Assembly: GCA_017398335.1 (NCBI GenBank)
Contig: JAFQGK010000018.1
Span: forward strand, 1-64,000
Origin: Bacteroidales bacterium
GTDB lineage: Bacteria > Bacteroidota > Bacteroidia > Bacteroidales > UBA932
Direction: 5' to 3'
Length of the DNA stretch: 64,000 bases
The notes under the pieces are model-generated. The model was not told where the DNA came from. It saw only the letters and a list, made by a program, of their open reading frames with translations, and made no database searches. A program made the position numbers and the translations under genes. This document shows positions 45,879 through 53,714 of this stretch, piece after piece (position 1 is the first letter of the stretch; the number at the start of each line of letters is the position of its first letter).

Positions 45879-47474
45879 ATGGGTAAAAAGGTTATAGGTA
45901 TCGACTACGGTTCGGATTCTGCGAGAGCCGTTCTGGTAGATGTTTCAGATGGAAAGATTCTTTCCACCTGCGCAGCGCTCTATCCGCGCTGGTCAGAGGG
46001 ATTGTATTGCAATCCTGCTGCATCTTCGTTCCGCCAGCATCCTCTGGATTATATCGAGGTCTTGAGGAAGGTGCTGACTGGGGTGCTTGAAGGATGTGCC
46101 TGCAAGGATGAAGTCGTTGGAATCGGTATCGATGCCACGGCTTCTACTCCGGCGTTGACCGATGCCGAGGGTACTCCTCTTGCTCTTAAAGATAAATTCG
46201 CTGAGAATCCTGACGCGATGTTTGTGCTTTGGAAGGATCATACGGGCGCAGCAGAAGCGGAAGATATCGTGAAGGTTTGGGGCGGGGGCTCTGTGAATTA
46301 CTGCGAGACCTGTGGCGGAGACTATTCTGCCGAAAACATATGGTCGAAGGTCCTGCATATTGTCAGAACCAATCCGGAAGTTGCCGGGGAGGCTCACTCT
46401 GTGATTGAACTTTGCGACTATATCCCGTCTGTCCTTATAGGAAAACGATGCCGGAATGCCTATAGCACAATAGCTTACAAGGCTCTCTGGGCAAAGAAAT
46501 GGGGCGGACTTCCGGCAGAGGAACTCTATCGTGAACTTGGAGGTGAGAAGTTCGTGGAGATAAGGAACTCCATGACCGGTGAACCCTGCTTCGGCACAGA
46601 GCCGGTCGGAACACTCTGCAAGGAGTGGGCGGAGGAACTTGGCCTGAGTCAGGATGTTGTGGTGTGCGCAGGAGTGATAGACTCTATTTCCGGTGCGATA
46701 GGAGCAGGCTGCAGCCCGGGAAAGATGGCCCTCAACATGGGTACATCGGCATGCCTTATCGCTGTGGACCCTGATTTCAAGGATAGAATGATAAAAGGAG
46801 TATTCGGCCAGTTCCCGGACGGAGTCGTTCCGGGAATGATGTGCTTTGAGATGGGGCTGTCTTCGTTCGGAGACAATTTTGCATGGCTGAAGCGTATTCT
46901 TGCCGGTACGATGAAGAGTCTCCTGAAGGGACAGGTTCCGGATGATGTTCTTGCTTCGGCAGAAGATAAGATCCTGCCAAGTCTTGCAGATGCAGCGGCA
47001 GCCCTTCCGTTCCGTGAGGATGCACCTTTTGCGACAGACTGGTTCAACGGACGTAGAAGCCCTGATCCTGACTCTTCCCTTAAGGCGACCGTCTCAGGTC
47101 TCGGTCTTGCAACAAATGCAGCTGAAATATATTACGCAATTGTCGAGGCGACAGCTTTCGGTGTCAAGGCGATGATTGACACTCTTGTAGATAATGGTGT
47201 TGCTCTGGAAGAGATCACAGCCATCGGCGGCATTGCGGTAAAGTCTCCGTTCATTGTCCAGTTCCTTGCTGACGTTCTGGGTATGGATATATTTGTTCCG
47301 GACCTGACTCAGGCATGCGGACTCGGTGCAGCTATAAACGCTTCCGTCGCTTCAGGCTGCTGGCCGACTATGCTTGAGGCCCAGAAAGCTATGTGCGTTA
47401 CCGATGGCGTCAGATATTGCGCCTCATCTGCAAGAGACTTCAGTGCAAGATATGCAAGGTACAGGACCATGTAA
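45879..47474 (+). CDS. araB: Ribulokinase (FGGY family), AraB-like
   Basis: The 531-residue FGGY kinase starts IGIDYGSDSARAVLVD, typical of AraB, and has GIGIDATASTP, LWKDHTG, CDYIPSVLIG, NMGTSACLIAV and AIGGIAVKSPFIVQFLADVLG. It would phosphorylate L-ribulose to L-ribulose 5-phosphate in arabinose breakdown. araA and araD are not in this window. The next gene is of AraM type, an association also seen in the Bacillus ara operon. Confidence 0.85.
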   Translation: MGKKVIGIDYGSDSARAVLVDVSDGKILSTCAALYPRWSEGLYCNPAASSFRQHPLDYIEVLRKVLTGVLEGCACKDEVVGIGIDATASTPALTDAEGTPLALKDKFAENPDAMFVLWKDHTGAAEAEDIVKVWGGGSVNYCETCGGDYSAENIWSKVLHIVRTNPEVAGEAHSVIELCDYIPSVLIGKRCRNAYSTIAYKALWAKKWGGLPAEELYRELGGEKFVEIRNSMTGEPCFGTEPVGTLCKEWAEELGLSQDVVVCAGVIDSISGAIGAGCSPGKMALNMGTSACLIAVDPDFKDRMIKGVFGQFPDGVVPGMMCFEMGLSSFGDNFAWLKRILAGTMKSLLKGQVPDDVLASAEDKILPSLADAAAALPFREDAPFATDWFNGRRSPDPDSSLKATVSGLGLATNAAEIYYAIVEATAFGVKAMIDTLVDNGVALEEITAIGGIAVKSPFIVQFLADVLGMDIFVPDLTQACGLGAAINASVASGCWPTMLEAQKAMCVTDGVRYCASSARDFSARYARYRTM

Positions 47475-47487
47475 TCCTAAAATTTTC

Positions 47488-47495
47488 TATTTTTG
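47488..47495 (+). promoter_or_regulatory. Putative -7 box for the glycerol-1-phosphate dehydrogenase gene
   Basis: TATTTTTG matches TAnnTTTG, 36 bases before the ATG at 47532. It suggests that this gene can be transcribed apart from araB. Confidence 0.5.
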
Positions 47496-47531
47496 CAAAG
47501 TTTTTCAGACAACTTAAATTTAATTACAGAT

Positions 47532-48959
47532 ATGGGATCAAAAGAAAGAATCGCAAAGGCGTTGGCGATCTCGACCGACACCAAAGTATTTGAAATGGGA
47601 CAAGGTGTGTACACTTGTGTCCCTGAAGTTTTCAAGAATTGTTTTCCAGGCCGTAAGGCGGCGATTGTTGCCGACATCAACACATGGCCTGCACTTGGAG
47701 AAAAGGTGTATGAGGTTATGCAGCAGGCGGGAATTCCTGTGGAGAAGTATATCATCGACAAACAGGAGTTCCATGCAGACTGGAAATATGTGGAGATGGT
47801 TGACCGCGTAATCGAGGGCGATTTTGCTGCAGCAAAGGCTCTCGAAGATTCGACTGATTATGTGGATACTCTTCCTGAGAAGCTTTTCCGTGAGGCTTCC
47901 ACAGATTTCAATGTTCTTGTTTCTGTAGGTTCAGGTGTTATCAACGACCTCTGCAAGCTTGCTTCTCACCATCATGCTCAGTCATACATCTGCGTTGCAA
48001 CAGCAGCTTCTGTGGATGGATATTCTTCATTCGGAGCATCAATAACTTACGAGAATGCAAAGCAGACATTCACCTGCCCGGCTCCGGTAGCTATCGTTGC
48101 CGATATCGACGTTCTTGCAAATGCTCCAAAGGAAATGACAGCTGCAGGTTATGCTGACCTTGCTGCCAAGGTGCCGGCAGGTGCAGAGTGGCTTATTGCT
48201 GACTTCGTGGGAACAGAGCCTCTCATTCCGGATGCATGGCATATTCTCCAGGACTACCTTGATGAGTTCCTTGGCGATCCTGAAGGAGTCGCTGCCGGCA
48301 AGCCGGAGGCAATCGCAGGTCTTTTCGAAGGACTTACACTCAGCGGATTTGCTATGCAGGCTGCACAGTCTTCACGTCCGGCTTCATGCTGCGAACACCT
48401 TTTCAGCCACATCCTTGATATGACTCATCATCGCTACAACGGCAAGCTCCAGTCACATGGCTTCCAGGTTGCTGTCGGCACTCTGACAATGTGTGCTGCA
48501 TTCGACGAGGCATTCAAGCTTGACCTTACAGATCTCGATGTAGAAGCATGCGTTGCAGCATGGCCTACACTCGAGCAGGAGCAGGAAAGAGCATTGGCAA
48601 TCTTCGAAGGTTTCCCTGTACCGAAGCTCGGTTATACTGAGATCACCAAGAAGTACGGCGATGCTGAAGTTATCCGCGCAGAGATGACCAAGCTCAAGAA
48701 CGAGTGGCCTGATCTTAAGGCAAGAATGCAGGCTCAGATGTACAGCTTCGAGAAGATGCAGAAGAACTTCCGCATCGTAGGTGCTCCTTGCGATCCTACA
48801 GACATCGGCTGTACAAGACAGCAGTTCAAGGATATGTTCTCGAAGGTTCAGCTGATGCGTTTCCGCTACAACCTGCTTGACCTCGGAAAGCGTGCCGGAT
48901 TCTATGACAAGATCGTAGATGCTATCTTCGCAAAGGGCGGCGCTTGGGAAATCGCTTAA
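47532..48959 (+). CDS. egsA: sn-Glycerol-1-phosphate dehydrogenase, AraM/EgsA type
   Basis: The 475-residue protein is an iron-type alcohol dehydrogenase-fold enzyme with the G1PDH motifs SVGSGVINDLCK, ATAASVDGYSSFGASIT, AGYADLAAKVPAGAEW and metal-ligand His candidates in CEHLFSHILDM and QSHGFQVAVG. It would reduce dihydroxyacetone phosphate to sn-glycerol 1-phosphate, the backbone of archaeal-type lipids and of some bacterial prenyl-glycerol lipids. It is longer than Bacillus AraM (about 394 residues). The ATG at 47532 is chosen because the alternative start at 47493 lies inside the -7 box. Confidence 0.82.
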   Translation: MGSKERIAKALAISTDTKVFEMGQGVYTCVPEVFKNCFPGRKAAIVADINTWPALGEKVYEVMQQAGIPVEKYIIDKQEFHADWKYVEMVDRVIEGDFAAAKALEDSTDYVDTLPEKLFREASTDFNVLVSVGSGVINDLCKLASHHHAQSYICVATAASVDGYSSFGASITYENAKQTFTCPAPVAIVADIDVLANAPKEMTAAGYADLAAKVPAGAEWLIADFVGTEPLIPDAWHILQDYLDEFLGDPEGVAAGKPEAIAGLFEGLTLSGFAMQAAQSSRPASCCEHLFSHILDMTHHRYNGKLQSHGFQVAVGTLTMCAAFDEAFKLDLTDLDVEACVAAWPTLEQEQERALAIFEGFPVPKLGYTEITKKYGDAEVIRAEMTKLKNEWPDLKARMQAQMYSFEKMQKNFRIVGAPCDPTDIGCTRQQFKDMFSKVQLMRFRYNLLDLGKRAGFYDKIVDAIFAKGGAWEIA

Positions 48960-49006
48960 TTTGCGCGACCGTGGAGCATAAGTTGCTCTGTGATAATATT
49001 TTATAG

Positions 49007-49042
49007 AAATTACGTGCTGCCAAAAGGAAGCACGTAATTTTT
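49007..49042 (+). terminator. Rho-independent-type terminator after egsA
   Basis: A 12-bp stem (AAATTACGTGCT / AGCACGTAATTT) with a 10-base loop is followed by a run of T. Confidence 0.85.
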
Positions 49043-49084
49043 GTAAGACGCTATGGCTCAGTAAGATACGTTCCACGGTGTAAA

Positions 49085-49115
49085 TTTGCATAGTTTATGA
49101 AAATATGTAAATTTG
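49085..49115 (+). promoter_or_regulatory. Putative promoter for the M24 peptidase gene
   Basis: TTTG at 49085-49088, a 19-base spacer and TAAATTTG at 49108-49115 match the -33/-7 pattern. The -33 element is itself the end of an identical TAAATTTG at 49081-49088, so two overlapping promoters are possible. Confidence 0.6.
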
Positions 49116-49138
49116 TAAGGATATTAAAAATAAAGGAT

Positions 49139-50581
49139 ATGTTCGAAGCTAGTGTATATTTGAACCGTCGAAAGGCTCTGCTTGAGAGGATGTCTTCGTT
49201 GATGACCGGTGACAAGGGTGTCGCTGTTTTTCTTGGTAATGTGGATGCTGCGATGAATTATCGTGGCAATGATTATAAGTTCCGTCAGGACAGCAGCTTC
49301 CTGTATTTCTGGGGTGTAGACGAACCGTCGTTTGCAGCTGTACTTGACCTTGACAGCGGAGATGAATGTCTATATGGCAATGATGTCGATATAGATGATA
49401 TAATATGGATGGGTCCTCAGCCGTCAGTTGCGTCCAAAGGAGAATTGATCGGATGCAAGGCCACAGCGCCATTGGCTGAGTTTGACAAAGTCGTGGCTCA
49501 GGCTGTGTCAGCAGGCCGTCCGGTGCATTTCCTGCCTCCGGCACGTTACTATAACACAATGAAGCTATCATCTCTAACCGGTGTCGCATTTGAGTCTGTG
49601 CGCAAGGTGGCTCCGATGGATGTGGATTCCGGACGTCATGCTTCGGAAGAGCTGGTGAAAGCGGTGGTGTCGTTGCGACTCATCAAGGAGCAGTGCGAGA
49701 TTGACGAGATAGACAAGGCTTGTGACCTTGGTTATCTGATGCATACCGAGGCCCGCAGAGGCTGCAAGCCAGGGGTGTTGGAGCAGGAAATCGTGGGACG
49801 TATGGAAGGTATCACTCTTTCCAAGGGCTGGGGAGTGTCTTTCACAACAATCCTGTCCCAGAACGGAGAGACCCTGCATAATCATTCTCACCATCAGATA
49901 ATCACTCCGGGCCGTCTTCTGGTTGTAGATGCCGGTGCCGAGAGCAATACCCATTATGCTTCGGACTTTACCCGCACATATCCATGCAGCGGAAAGTTCA
50001 CGACGAAGCAGCGCGAGATTTACGATATAGTCCAGCAGGCCAACGATCTGGCATTCAGTCTGACAAAGCCAGGCACCTCATATTGGGATGTTCATTGTGC
50101 CACCGTGCGTTATATGCTCGAGCAGCTCAAGGCTCTGGATTTCGTTCGCGGAGATGTGGATGAAATGGTGGCGGCCGGTATCTCCGGACTCTTCATGCCT
50201 CATGGCCTGGGACATAATATGGGAATGGATGTGCATGATATGGAGGATCTCGGTGAAAATTATGTCGGCTACGGCGACGAGCGTCAGCGTTCACCGCTTC
50301 TCGGTATGGGAAATCTGAGGATGGCCCGTAACCTCAAGCCTGGCCATATCGTGACAGATGAGCCTGGAATATATTTCATCCCTGCCTTGATTGAACAGTG
50401 GAAGAGGGAAGGTACTGACAAGGGCTTTGTCAACTATGCGAAACTTGCTGATTATTACGACTTTGGTGGTATCCGTCTGGAGGATGATGTGCTTGTTACC
50501 CCTGAAGGCGCACGTCGTCTGGGTTCGCGCAGACTGCCTATAACTTCTGCAGATGTGGAAGATGTGATGGCTAACGAATAA
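49139..50581 (+). CDS. pepP: Xaa-Pro aminopeptidase (M24 family)
   Basis: The 480-residue cytoplasmic metallopeptidase removes N-terminal residues ahead of proline. It has an aminopeptidase P N-terminal domain (YRGNDYKFRQDSSFLYFWG) and the five metal ligands of the pita-bread fold: two Asp in VVDAGAESNTHYASDFTRTY, His in HGLGHNMGMD, Glu in VTDEPGIYF and Glu in GGIRLEDDVLVT. The ATG at 49139 is chosen because the alternative at 49097 lies between the promoter elements and would add 14 lysine-rich residues unlike the family. Confidence 0.92.
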   Translation: MFEASVYLNRRKALLERMSSLMTGDKGVAVFLGNVDAAMNYRGNDYKFRQDSSFLYFWGVDEPSFAAVLDLDSGDECLYGNDVDIDDIIWMGPQPSVASKGELIGCKATAPLAEFDKVVAQAVSAGRPVHFLPPARYYNTMKLSSLTGVAFESVRKVAPMDVDSGRHASEELVKAVVSLRLIKEQCEIDEIDKACDLGYLMHTEARRGCKPGVLEQEIVGRMEGITLSKGWGVSFTTILSQNGETLHNHSHHQIITPGRLLVVDAGAESNTHYASDFTRTYPCSGKFTTKQREIYDIVQQANDLAFSLTKPGTSYWDVHCATVRYMLEQLKALDFVRGDVDEMVAAGISGLFMPHGLGHNMGMDVHDMEDLGENYVGYGDERQRSPLLGMGNLRMARNLKPGHIVTDEPGIYFIPALIEQWKREGTDKGFVNYAKLADYYDFGGIRLEDDVLVTPEGARRLGSRRLPITSADVEDVMANE

Positions 50582-50592
50582 TAAATGTGATT

Positions 50593-51087
50593 ATGGACAT
50601 AGTGATATCAATATTGGCAGTGCTTGCCGGCATCATAGGTATTGTCGGAAGCATACTTCCGGCTTTGCCTGGAGCTCCGATCGGCTGGGTCGGAATGTTG
50701 CTTTTGTATATATGGGGCAATGGAACGAATGCTTCGGGTGACCCGATGTCGACCAGAACCCTGATTATCTGGGGCGTAGTCGTGGCGGTGGTTTCTGTCA
50801 TAGATTACATTGTTCCGATGTATTTCACCAAGGTGACCGGAGGCAGCAAGTATGCGGAGCGAGGTGCCATGGCCGGACTTATCATCGGTATTTTCCTGAC
50901 TCCGGTAGGAATGATTCTGGGCTCTTTCCTGGGCGCCTTCCTGTCTGAACTTTATTGGGGCAGGAATACAGCAGTCGGCGCTTTGAAAGCCGCCGCCGGG
51001 TCTTTTCTCGGTTTCATTCTCGGTACAGGTCTCAAGACCATAGTTGCAGTATGTCTTCTTTGGCAGATATTTGTTTATCTGACCTGA
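50593..51087 (+). CDS. DUF456 family membrane protein
   Basis: The 164-residue protein has about five membrane segments and the DUF456 motif IVGSILPALPGAPIGWVGML near the N-terminus, with GAMAGLIIGIFLTPVGMILG later. The function of the family is unknown. It starts 11 bases after the M24 peptidase gene, and probably shares its transcript. An in-frame GTG at 50587 is an alternative start. Confidence 0.85.
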   Translation: MDIVISILAVLAGIIGIVGSILPALPGAPIGWVGMLLLYIWGNGTNASGDPMSTRTLIIWGVVVAVVSVIDYIVPMYFTKVTGGSKYAERGAMAGLIIGIFLTPVGMILGSFLGAFLSELYWGRNTAVGALKAAAGSFLGFILGTGLKTIVAVCLLWQIFVYLT

Positions 51088-51109
51088 TCGGTAACAGAAC
51101 TTTTCATAT

Positions 51110-52837
51110 ATGAAAGCGATGCGTTACATATCTGTCCTGATGGCTTTGGCCTCTCTTATTTCATGCGGTAGCATAGAAAAAGAAACACCGGTATCCAAAT
51201 TTGAAATAGCCGTATCATCGTACAATGTGCCTTCTGAAGGGGGGACAGTTGAAATATCCCTTGTTTCGACTGGTGCCTGGATGGCAAGGTGCGGGACGGA
51301 ATGGATCAAAGTGCTGACTTCTTCCGGCATGGGATCTGAGAAAAGTCAGGCCATATCTGTCAAGGTCGATCCGAATGACAGCTCTATGGACCGTGATGCA
51401 CAGATTGTCGTATCCGCCGGCACGAATTCATCCGAAGTAACGATCCATCAGGCAGGCAAGGAGACGGCCGTCGAGCCGGAACCCGAGCCGGAGCCTGACT
51501 ATTCTGTCATATCTTCTGTGAACAAGGACGGAGAGTATATGGTCAAGGGAACAGTCGTGGCAGCCGCTTCGACAGCTTACGTAATTGCTGATGAAACCGG
51601 AGCTCTTCTGGTATATGATACAGATCATGACCGCAGGGTTATGGAGATTGTTGAGGTGAAGGGAACGGTCTCTCGATACAATGGCAAGGAAACAAATGTA
51701 TATCAGTTGCTTCCGTCGGAAACCAAGCTCATTTCCACGATGGCCGAATGGACTTATTCGCCTAAGGTGCTCGATGCTTCTGCTATGAGATCTCTGCTGG
51801 GCAAGACCGCATCTTGCGAAGAAGTGCAGCTTAGCGGAACATTGAAGATTGACGGTAAGTATGTGAATGTGCTGGTAGAAGGCATATCCAACAAAGTGTC
51901 GATATATTACATAGAATCAGAGGATTATGCTCATTTTGACGGCAAATCAGTCACAGTCAGAGGCTATGTGACCGGAACATATAATTATCTTTACCTGCTT
52001 CCATATAGTGTTTCTGAAAATCAGGACACGGATCCTGAACCCGATCCTGAACCCGATCCTGAACCGGAACCAACACCGGATAATAACAATGATCCGAGGG
52101 GAAAGAAATGGATGGAACTGCCGGCGATGAATGATGCCTCCCTGGAATATTATTATCACGATTTCCAGATGAACAGCCGTACATACAGAAACTATTCTTT
52201 CGGATGGGACGATAATAATAAAGTAGCCTTCTGGATGGCTTATCCGTTGTGTTCACTGTATTCAAACAAGAAGGTGAGCAGAACAGATGCCTGGGCTGTC
52301 GATCCTCTTCTGGGAGATGCCTCTCCTTACCCCGGACCAGGCTATGCCGGCAATTACGACAGAGGACATCAGGTGCCTTCCGGAGACCGTCTTTGCTGTT
52401 ATGATGCTAATGCGCAGACATTCTATGGAACAAATATGACAGCTCAGAGCAATCCGTTGAATTCGGGGCCATGGGAGGCTCTGGAAAGTGACATAAGATC
52501 ATTTGCATCCGGTTCCGACACGACATATGTCGTTACAGGATGCTATGTCAAGGATTCGAGCGAGTGGACGACGGATACGAACGGAATGCGTCTCAAGGTG
52601 CCGACGGCATATTTCAAGGCGGTTCTTGTCCTGAAGAACGGAAACTGGACAGGAGGAGCATACTGTACGCCTCATGTCGGATATTCAAGCAGTTATATCA
52701 ATTGGGCAATGTCTATTGATGCCCTGGAGCAGAAGACAGGACTGGATCTGTTCGTCAACCTCCCGTCTAAGATCGGCCAGAGTGCAGCAGACGCCATAGA
52801 AGCAGCAAAGCCGGGCAATTCCAAGTGGTGGAAATAG
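51110..52837 (+). CDS. Secreted DNA/RNA non-specific endonuclease with BACON and OB-fold-like domains
   Basis: The 575-residue lipoprotein (lipobox SLISCGSIE) starts with a BACON-like domain (~28-120), then a Pro/Glu linker, an OB-fold-like region (~130-300, EYMVKGTVVAAASTAYVIAD), an acidic Asp-Pro-Glu-Pro linker (~306-325), and a C-terminal NUC-type nuclease. The nuclease has the catalytic DRGHQVPSGDR with His420 and GTNMTAQSNPLNSGPWEALE for the metal-binding Asn. Such enzymes cut DNA and RNA without sequence preference. It is probably outside the cytoplasm, perhaps for nucleic acid scavenging. Confidence 0.88.
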   Translation: MKAMRYISVLMALASLISCGSIEKETPVSKFEIAVSSYNVPSEGGTVEISLVSTGAWMARCGTEWIKVLTSSGMGSEKSQAISVKVDPNDSSMDRDAQIVVSAGTNSSEVTIHQAGKETAVEPEPEPEPDYSVISSVNKDGEYMVKGTVVAAASTAYVIADETGALLVYDTDHDRRVMEIVEVKGTVSRYNGKETNVYQLLPSETKLISTMAEWTYSPKVLDASAMRSLLGKTASCEEVQLSGTLKIDGKYVNVLVEGISNKVSIYYIESEDYAHFDGKSVTVRGYVTGTYNYLYLLPYSVSENQDTDPEPDPEPDPEPEPTPDNNNDPRGKKWMELPAMNDASLEYYYHDFQMNSRTYRNYSFGWDDNNKVAFWMAYPLCSLYSNKKVSRTDAWAVDPLLGDASPYPGPGYAGNYDRGHQVPSGDRLCCYDANAQTFYGTNMTAQSNPLNSGPWEALESDIRSFASGSDTTYVVTGCYVKDSSEWTTDTNGMRLKVPTAYFKAVLVLKNGNWTGGAYCTPHVGYSSSYINWAMSIDALEQKTGLDLFVNLPSKIGQSAADAIEAAKPGNSKWWK

Positions 52838-52843
52838 CCCGCA

Positions 52844-53710
52844 CTATCTGCCGACAGTAAGTGAATCCGGTATGGATACGGTATGAAATGTTGTTCCATA
52901 TCCGGCCCAGTATCCCAGACCTCCCTTTACGTTGGACCGGATCTTTGATGTCACGGGGAAGAAAGGATTTCGTGATAAGGATGCTATATCATCAAAATCG
53001 CTCCAATACATAAAGGAGTCTTCATCCATCGTGCAGAAACGTATTGTAACGGTGTCGGATATGTGGAATTGTGGAATCCTTGATTCAAACAGGTCGCTAA
53101 GGCTGTTGTTTACAGATATTTCATTCTTCTGCCCGTCAAGTATGGCATCATCTACAAGTCCCATGAATGATGGGTGATAGGTACTGTCTTTTCCAAAGAC
53201 CTTGACAAATGTCTTATAGTAGTTCTTTTCGGTCGGATCATCAGGTATTCTGGCGGTGATCGAGACAAGTTCGTCATTGTCGGAAGACCGGACAACCTTG
53301 ATATCCTCCAGCCTTGAAGGTGCCGGGATTGTGGTGCTTGCAGTTGCTGTCTTTCCCGAGTATTCTACAGTTATGGTGTAAGTATTACCCACTTTACCTT
53401 TCATACTGGAGGTCGTGTAGATGTAAGGCGGGAAATATCTGTTGTCCCGTTTACCAAAGAGCACGACGCTTTCCGCCCCGTCCGATATCGTGACTTTTCC
53501 CCATCTGACAATATATTCCTGCAGTTCCGAAATGTCGTGTATTTCTTCGCTTACAGGAACGGTTGTCGTTACCATCACAACCGGATAACCGCCATCTTCA
53601 ATCCATCCTTCAATTACGATCTGCTGGTCAGATACAGGCAATGTCACCCCCGTGCAGGATAAAAAGAGACCTGCAATCCAAAGAAATAATATTCTCTTGA
53701 AAGTGTACAT
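52844..53710 (-). CDS. DUF4249 family lipoprotein
   Basis: The 288-residue lipoprotein (lipobox LFLSCTGVT) has the DUF4249 features IVIEGWIEDGGYPVVMVTTT near the N-terminus and a beta-rich remainder. DUF4249 genes commonly follow a TonB-dependent receptor gene in Bacteroidota, as here (4-base gap). An outer-membrane partner role, similar to SusD in position, is inferred. Its 3' end is 6 bases from that of the convergent nuclease gene, with no visible terminator. Confidence 0.82.
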   Translation of the reverse strand: MYTFKRILFLWIAGLFLSCTGVTLPVSDQQIVIEGWIEDGGYPVVMVTTTVPVSEEIHDISELQEYIVRWGKVTISDGAESVVLFGKRDNRYFPPYIYTTSSMKGKVGNTYTITVEYSGKTATASTTIPAPSRLEDIKVVRSSDNDELVSITARIPDDPTEKNYYKTFVKVFGKDSTYHPSFMGLVDDAILDGQKNEISVNNSLSDLFESRIPQFHISDTVTIRFCTMDEDSFMYWSDFDDIASLSRNPFFPVTSKIRSNVKGGLGYWAGYGTTFHTVSIPDSLTVGR

Positions 53711-53714
53711 GGCT

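Noticed and set aside
49097..49138. Upstream start of the M24 peptidase at 49097
   Set aside because: It lies within the -33/-7 promoter elements and adds a Lys-rich leader absent from the family.
52021..52080. Asp-Pro-Glu-Pro repeat as a tandem-repeat artefact
   Set aside because: It keeps frame and forms a normal acidic linker between domains of a secreted protein.
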